Origin: Treponema sp.
GTDB lineage: Bacteria; Spirochaetota; Spirochaetia; Treponematales; Treponemataceae
NCBI GenBank assembly: GCA_012838745.1
Contig: DUOS01000043.1
Coordinates: 1-53,870 of the forward strand
DNA: 53,870 nt
Direction of reading: 5' to 3'
In this document: positions 51,580 to 53,870 of the stretch, piece after piece
How positions within the stretch are numbered: position 1 is the first letter of the stretch
Layout: every line of letters begins with the position of its first letter
Translations under genes and position numbers: made by a program
Notes under the pieces: generated by a model
The model's input: the letters and a program-made list of their open reading frames with translations, nothing else
What the model was told of the DNA's origin: nothing
Database searches by the model: none

Positions 51580-52296
51580 TTAGTGATCTTGCTTAAACTT
51601 ATTTGATAAGCGGTCTTTTTTAATAGTGAAAAAGCCAAGAGCGGAAATTGCAAAGGCGCTTATAGCATCTGCTATAAGGTCTTTCATCGTGTCAGCAAGT
51701 GCGGCACGACCGATTAACGGGGTGCCGTCCGCAGTAAAAGCTTTTTGCATGTTTAAGGATAATAGGCCGTCAAAAAAGTATTCGTAAATTTCCCATAGTG
51801 CACCAACTGCTAATGCAAAACAAAATGCGAATAATGCTATGAATATTGGGCTGAGTTTTAGCTGTATCTTTTTAATATCATTAAGGACACTTACTAAGCT
51901 GAATCCAAGAGCGGCGAGCATCGCGGCGCTAAAGGCGTGAAGTATGGTATCCCAATGAGGAATTAAATAATAAAAGTTTCGAACTTCCCCGAGATATATT
52001 GCGCAAAATAGAAATACAAAAAATATGATGGACATATAGTTGGGGAGGGTAAGGGACCACTTCCGCTCGATTATGGTTGGTAGCATCATAACAATAACGC
52101 CCATGATGCATTGGATGAGCATTAACACATAATCGCTTTTTAGCCGTGCATGAGAGTCTAATGTATCGATTGTATTTGGTGCATAAATGATCTTCACGAT
52201 TGCATACACTATTGATAAAATTAATGTGATAAAAAGAATGTTACCTGCAATTTCTCGTGCATCATATTGCTTTTTTCCAATATCTTTTTTGTTCAT
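51580..52296 (-). CDS. YjdF/DUF2238-like integral membrane protein
   Basis: The 238-aa protein has about six membrane helices. The conserved pattern is IPHWDTILHAFSAAMLAALGF, then AVGALWEIYEYFFD and DTMKDLIADAISAFAIS, which is the acidic/His layout of YjdF-type proteins. The clustered His, Asp and Glu residues in helices suggest a metal-dependent or catalytic site, but no function is established. It overlaps the thioesterase gene by 4 bp (ATGA). Confidence 0.75.
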   Translation of the reverse strand: MNKKDIGKKQYDAREIAGNILFITLILSIVYAIVKIIYAPNTIDTLDSHARLKSDYVLMLIQCIMGVIVMMLPTIIERKWSLTLPNYMSIIFFVFLFCAIYLGEVRNFYYLIPHWDTILHAFSAAMLAALGFSLVSVLNDIKKIQLKLSPIFIALFAFCFALAVGALWEIYEYFFDGLLSLNMQKAFTADGTPLIGRAALADTMKDLIADAISAFAISALGFFTIKKDRLSNKFKQDH

Positions 52297-52718
52297 GGAG
52301 TATCTCCTTCTAACAGTAATGTATCAGGTTTGAGGCCTGGAACATAAAACTCTTGGGGGATTTTGGTTGGTTTACCATCAGCGTTGGTGCAACACCAAGT
52401 AACTTCTGCTTCTGTGCATACTTCGCCGTGCTGATTAAGTATACGTTGGGAGAATATACCAGAGACATTCCCAAGTTTAGTGGGTTCGACCTCAATACTT
52501 AATTCATCGAAGAGATATGCAGGTTTTCGGTAATGAATATCGACTCGGGTTATAAACAATGCATAGCCTGCTTTGGTTAGCCCAATGTAGTCAAAATTGA
52601 TTTCCTTTAGGAACTCCATTCTTCCGTATTCCAAGTATTGTAGATAAATTGCGTTGTTTACATGGTTATACGCATCCAGCTCATAGCTTCTAACAGTCAA
52701 GGTGGCTACAGTTTTCAT
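52293..52718 (-). CDS. Hotdog-fold acyl-CoA thioesterase, YbgC/FadM type
   Basis: The 141-aa protein has the 4HBT thioesterase core. YELDAYNHVNNAIYLQYLEYGRMEF has the catalytic Asp (DAYNHVNN) and the central helix, and VDIHYRKPAYLFDELSI the sheet. It hydrolyses acyl-CoA or acyl-ACP; the substrate is not predictable from sequence. TATAAT is 8 nt before the ATG. It is translationally coupled to the membrane protein that follows. Confidence 0.88.
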   Translation of the reverse strand: MKTVATLTVRSYELDAYNHVNNAIYLQYLEYGRMEFLKEINFDYIGLTKAGYALFITRVDIHYRKPAYLFDELSIEVEPTKLGNVSGIFSQRILNQHGEVCTEAEVTWCCTNADGKPTKIPQEFYVPGLKPDTLLLEGDTP

Positions 52719-52726
52719 ACCTATAG

Positions 52727-52732
52727 ATTATA
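52727..52732 (-). promoter_or_regulatory. -10 box of the thioesterase gene
   Basis: TATAAT on the minus strand, 8 nt before the ATG at 52718; -35 uncertain. It is back to back with the Nudix promoter. Confidence 0.45.
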
Positions 52733-52746
52733 CCGTGAACGCTTTT

Positions 52747-52776
52747 TTGACAATCGCCCCGTATGGGTAGTACAAT
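52747..52776 (+). promoter_or_regulatory. Sigma-70 promoter of the Nudix gene
   Basis: TTGACA, 18 bp, TACAAT, then 6 nt to the ATG at 52783. This is the clearest leaderless promoter in the window. Confidence 0.75.
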
Positions 52777-52782
52777 TAGCGT

Positions 52783-53193
52783 ATGATCAAAGTAGCTGCC
52801 GCTGTTATTGAGAACAGAAATGGAAGGATACTCATTGCGCGAAGGAAGGCTGATATTTCTCTTGGAGGTTATTGGGAATTTCCTGGGGGAAAGATTGAAG
52901 ACGGCGAAACCCCTGCTGAGTGCGCTGTTCGTGAATTACGCGAAGAAATGAATGTACGTATTGATACGGGAGATATTATAGCCGAAACGGTGTATGACTA
53001 CGGGGATAAGGTTGTTAATTTAATTGCTGTTCGAGCGATTCTTTTGGATGGAAATTTGCATTTACGGTATCATGACGAAATTAGGTGGGTTTCTATCCAT
53101 GAAATGGATGACTTTTTATTTGCCCCAGCTGATGAAGCAATCATTGAGAAAATCCGTCAGGACTCTCGTAATACAGAATCTACTAACTCCTGA
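52783..53193 (+). CDS. Nudix hydrolase, MutT-like
   Basis: The 136-aa hydrolase has the Nudix box GGKIEDGETPAECAVRELRE followed by EMNV, so all catalytic Glu and Arg positions are present. IENRNGRILIARRKADISL precedes it. MutT relatives clean 8-oxo-dGTP from the nucleotide pool. The trailing AVRAILLDGNLHLRYHDEIRW resembles MutT's nucleobase-recognition region. The 3' end overlaps the convergent acidic-repeat gene by 37 bp. Confidence 0.93.
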   Translation: MIKVAAAVIENRNGRILIARRKADISLGGYWEFPGGKIEDGETPAECAVRELREEMNVRIDTGDIIAETVYDYGDKVVNLIAVRAILLDGNLHLRYHDEIRWVSIHEMDDFLFAPADEAIIEKIRQDSRNTESTNS

Positions 53194-53870
53194 AACGTTT
53201 CGTCTGAGTTTGCGCCAGTTTTTTTTAGCTTTTTGTTAGCTATTACAAAAATACCATCTCGATTAACTATTTGGTCGTGATCTTCTGGTATTTCATCTAA
53301 GCCTAATAGTTCGAAAGGTTCAGCTTCTCCTATAACTTCTAAAAACTCAAACACTGCTCGTTCGTTATACCTCGTTTCAATTCGTTGTGGTATTCCTGAG
53401 GGATATGGATCTAAATATTCAACTTCTTCCGCGTCTTCTTGTTCGTTCGCATCAAGTATGGAAAAATCGAGGCCTCCCACGGTGTACGAATCGTCTAGCA
53501 GGCATTCATTTTCGTTGAGTACGGGCCGTTCAAACGTGTCTAATGCAGGAGTTTCCTCAAAGTTATAGACAAGCACTGCGTCTGGGAAGGTTTCCTGTAT
53601 ATATTCTTTAAGCTCTTCTTCTGTGGCGACTTCGAGAAGTTCGGGTTCCCATTCACCATCGAGATATTCAACTTCGGTGGGCTCAACAGGATCTGTAATA
53701 ATTTCTTTGAGGTCGGTGATATTTGCGTAATCAATAAGTTCTTCGAGTTCGCCGAGCTCATCCAGCTCTTCGAGCTCTTCAACTTCGCCGAGCTCATCCA
53801 GCTCTTCGAGCTCTTCAACTTCGCCGAGCTCATCCAGCTCTTCGAGCTCTTCAACTTCGCCGAGCTCATC
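53157..53870 (-). CDS. Acidic repeat protein, 5' end beyond the window
   Basis: The frame is open to the end of the window (238 codons visible including the stop), so the gene begins outside. The visible N-terminal part is a 12-residue repeat DELGEVEELEEL coded by exact 36-bp tandem copies. It is followed by a very acidic but less repetitive region (ITDPVEPTEVEYLDG, EEELKEYIQETFPDAVL) and a compact C-terminus (FELLGLDEIPEDHDQIVNRD, IFVIANKKLKKTG). The internal GTG at 53576 is not the start, since the sequence continues in frame. Family and function are unknown to me; the repeat suggests a flexible or coiled acidic stalk. Its stop lies inside the Nudix coding region. Confidence 0.75.
   Translation of the reverse strand, partial: DELGEVEELEELDELGEVEELEELDELGEVEELEELDELGELEELIDYANITDLKEIITDPVEPTEVEYLDGEWEPELLEVATEEELKEYIQETFPDAVLVYNFEETPALDTFERPVLNENECLLDDSYTVGGLDFSILDANEQEDAEEVEYLDPYPSGIPQRIETRYNERAVFEFLEVIGEAEPFELLGLDEIPEDHDQIVNRDGIFVIANKKLKKTGANSDETFQELVDSVLRES
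53753..53870. repeat. Exact 36-bp tandem repeats, at least 3.3 copies
   Basis: Units begin at 53753, 53789, 53825 and 53861 (partial) and are identical in sequence. They continue past the end of the window. Confidence 0.97.

Overview
The window is a 53.9 kb stretch of a compact bacterial chromosome, roughly 40-43 percent GC by eye. It most resembles a spirochaete of the Treponema/Spirochaeta group. The reasons are the FapA (DUF342) and MinD-like pair beside lgt, a MurA whose catalytic Cys is replaced by Asp (as in Borrelia), a chemoreceptor with no periplasmic domain, a Rex/serC/serA cluster, and several large proteins I recognise only as spirochaete-style hypotheticals. Species was not determined. 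No rRNA, tRNA, CRISPR array, intact insertion sequence or prophage was seen.

Layout. 1-7.8 kb: 3' end of a trehalase-like glycosidase, then ppx and ppk (polyphosphate), tail-to-tail with parA-parB, a queuosine-precursor transporter and an hsp20 gene with a sigma-54-type promoter. 8.1-12.1 kb: a plus operon of an unknown 494-aa protein, a PTS IIA domain protein and transketolase. 12.1-17.0 kb: a five-gene minus operon (membrane protein, MinD-like ATPase, FapA, Lgt, small acidic protein). 17.0-21.3 kb: a plus operon of ctpA-type protease, rsmE, a WecG/TagA-like glycosyltransferase and a sigma-54 activator that lacks a DNA-binding domain. 21.2-23.4 kb: a TrmJ-like methyltransferase, an SDR enzyme and a STAS/zinc-ribbon protein. 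23.4-23.7 kb: an AT-rich gap with DnaA-box-like sites and a long inverted repeat. 23.7-31.6 kb: two LptF/LptG-like membrane proteins, murA-pepT, a DUF2156 protein, threonine synthase and a 44-aa gene. 31.7-38.4 kb: alpha-amylase-family protein, 4-alpha-glucanotransferase and a PflX-like radical SAM protein.

38.4-38.65 kb holds a strongly structured minus-strand RNA locus with a 17-codon micro-ORF and its own terminator. It is the least explained element in the window. 38.7-49.8 kb: a small hypothetical gene, a second PTS IIA, a GH5 glycosidase, a lytic transglycosylase, the rex-serC-serA operon with two Rex operators, a large hypothetical, a PHP phosphatase and a CZB chemoreceptor. 49.8-50.2 kb is a structured non-coding gap. 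50.2-53.9 kb: MATE transporter, a YjdF-like membrane protein, a thioesterase, a Nudix hydrolase, and a truncated acidic protein running off the end with exact 36-bp tandem repeats.

A theme across the window is start architecture. First genes of transcription units repeatedly have a sigma-70 -10 box only 5-9 nt before the start codon and no Shine-Dalgarno (SD) sequence, which predicts leaderless mRNAs. Genes inside operons usually have clear SD sequences. Many convergent genes overlap or abut at their 3' ends. Physiologically the window covers glycan and trehalose breakdown, polyphosphate turnover, NADH-sensed serine synthesis, peptidoglycan synthesis and turnover, and envelope export.
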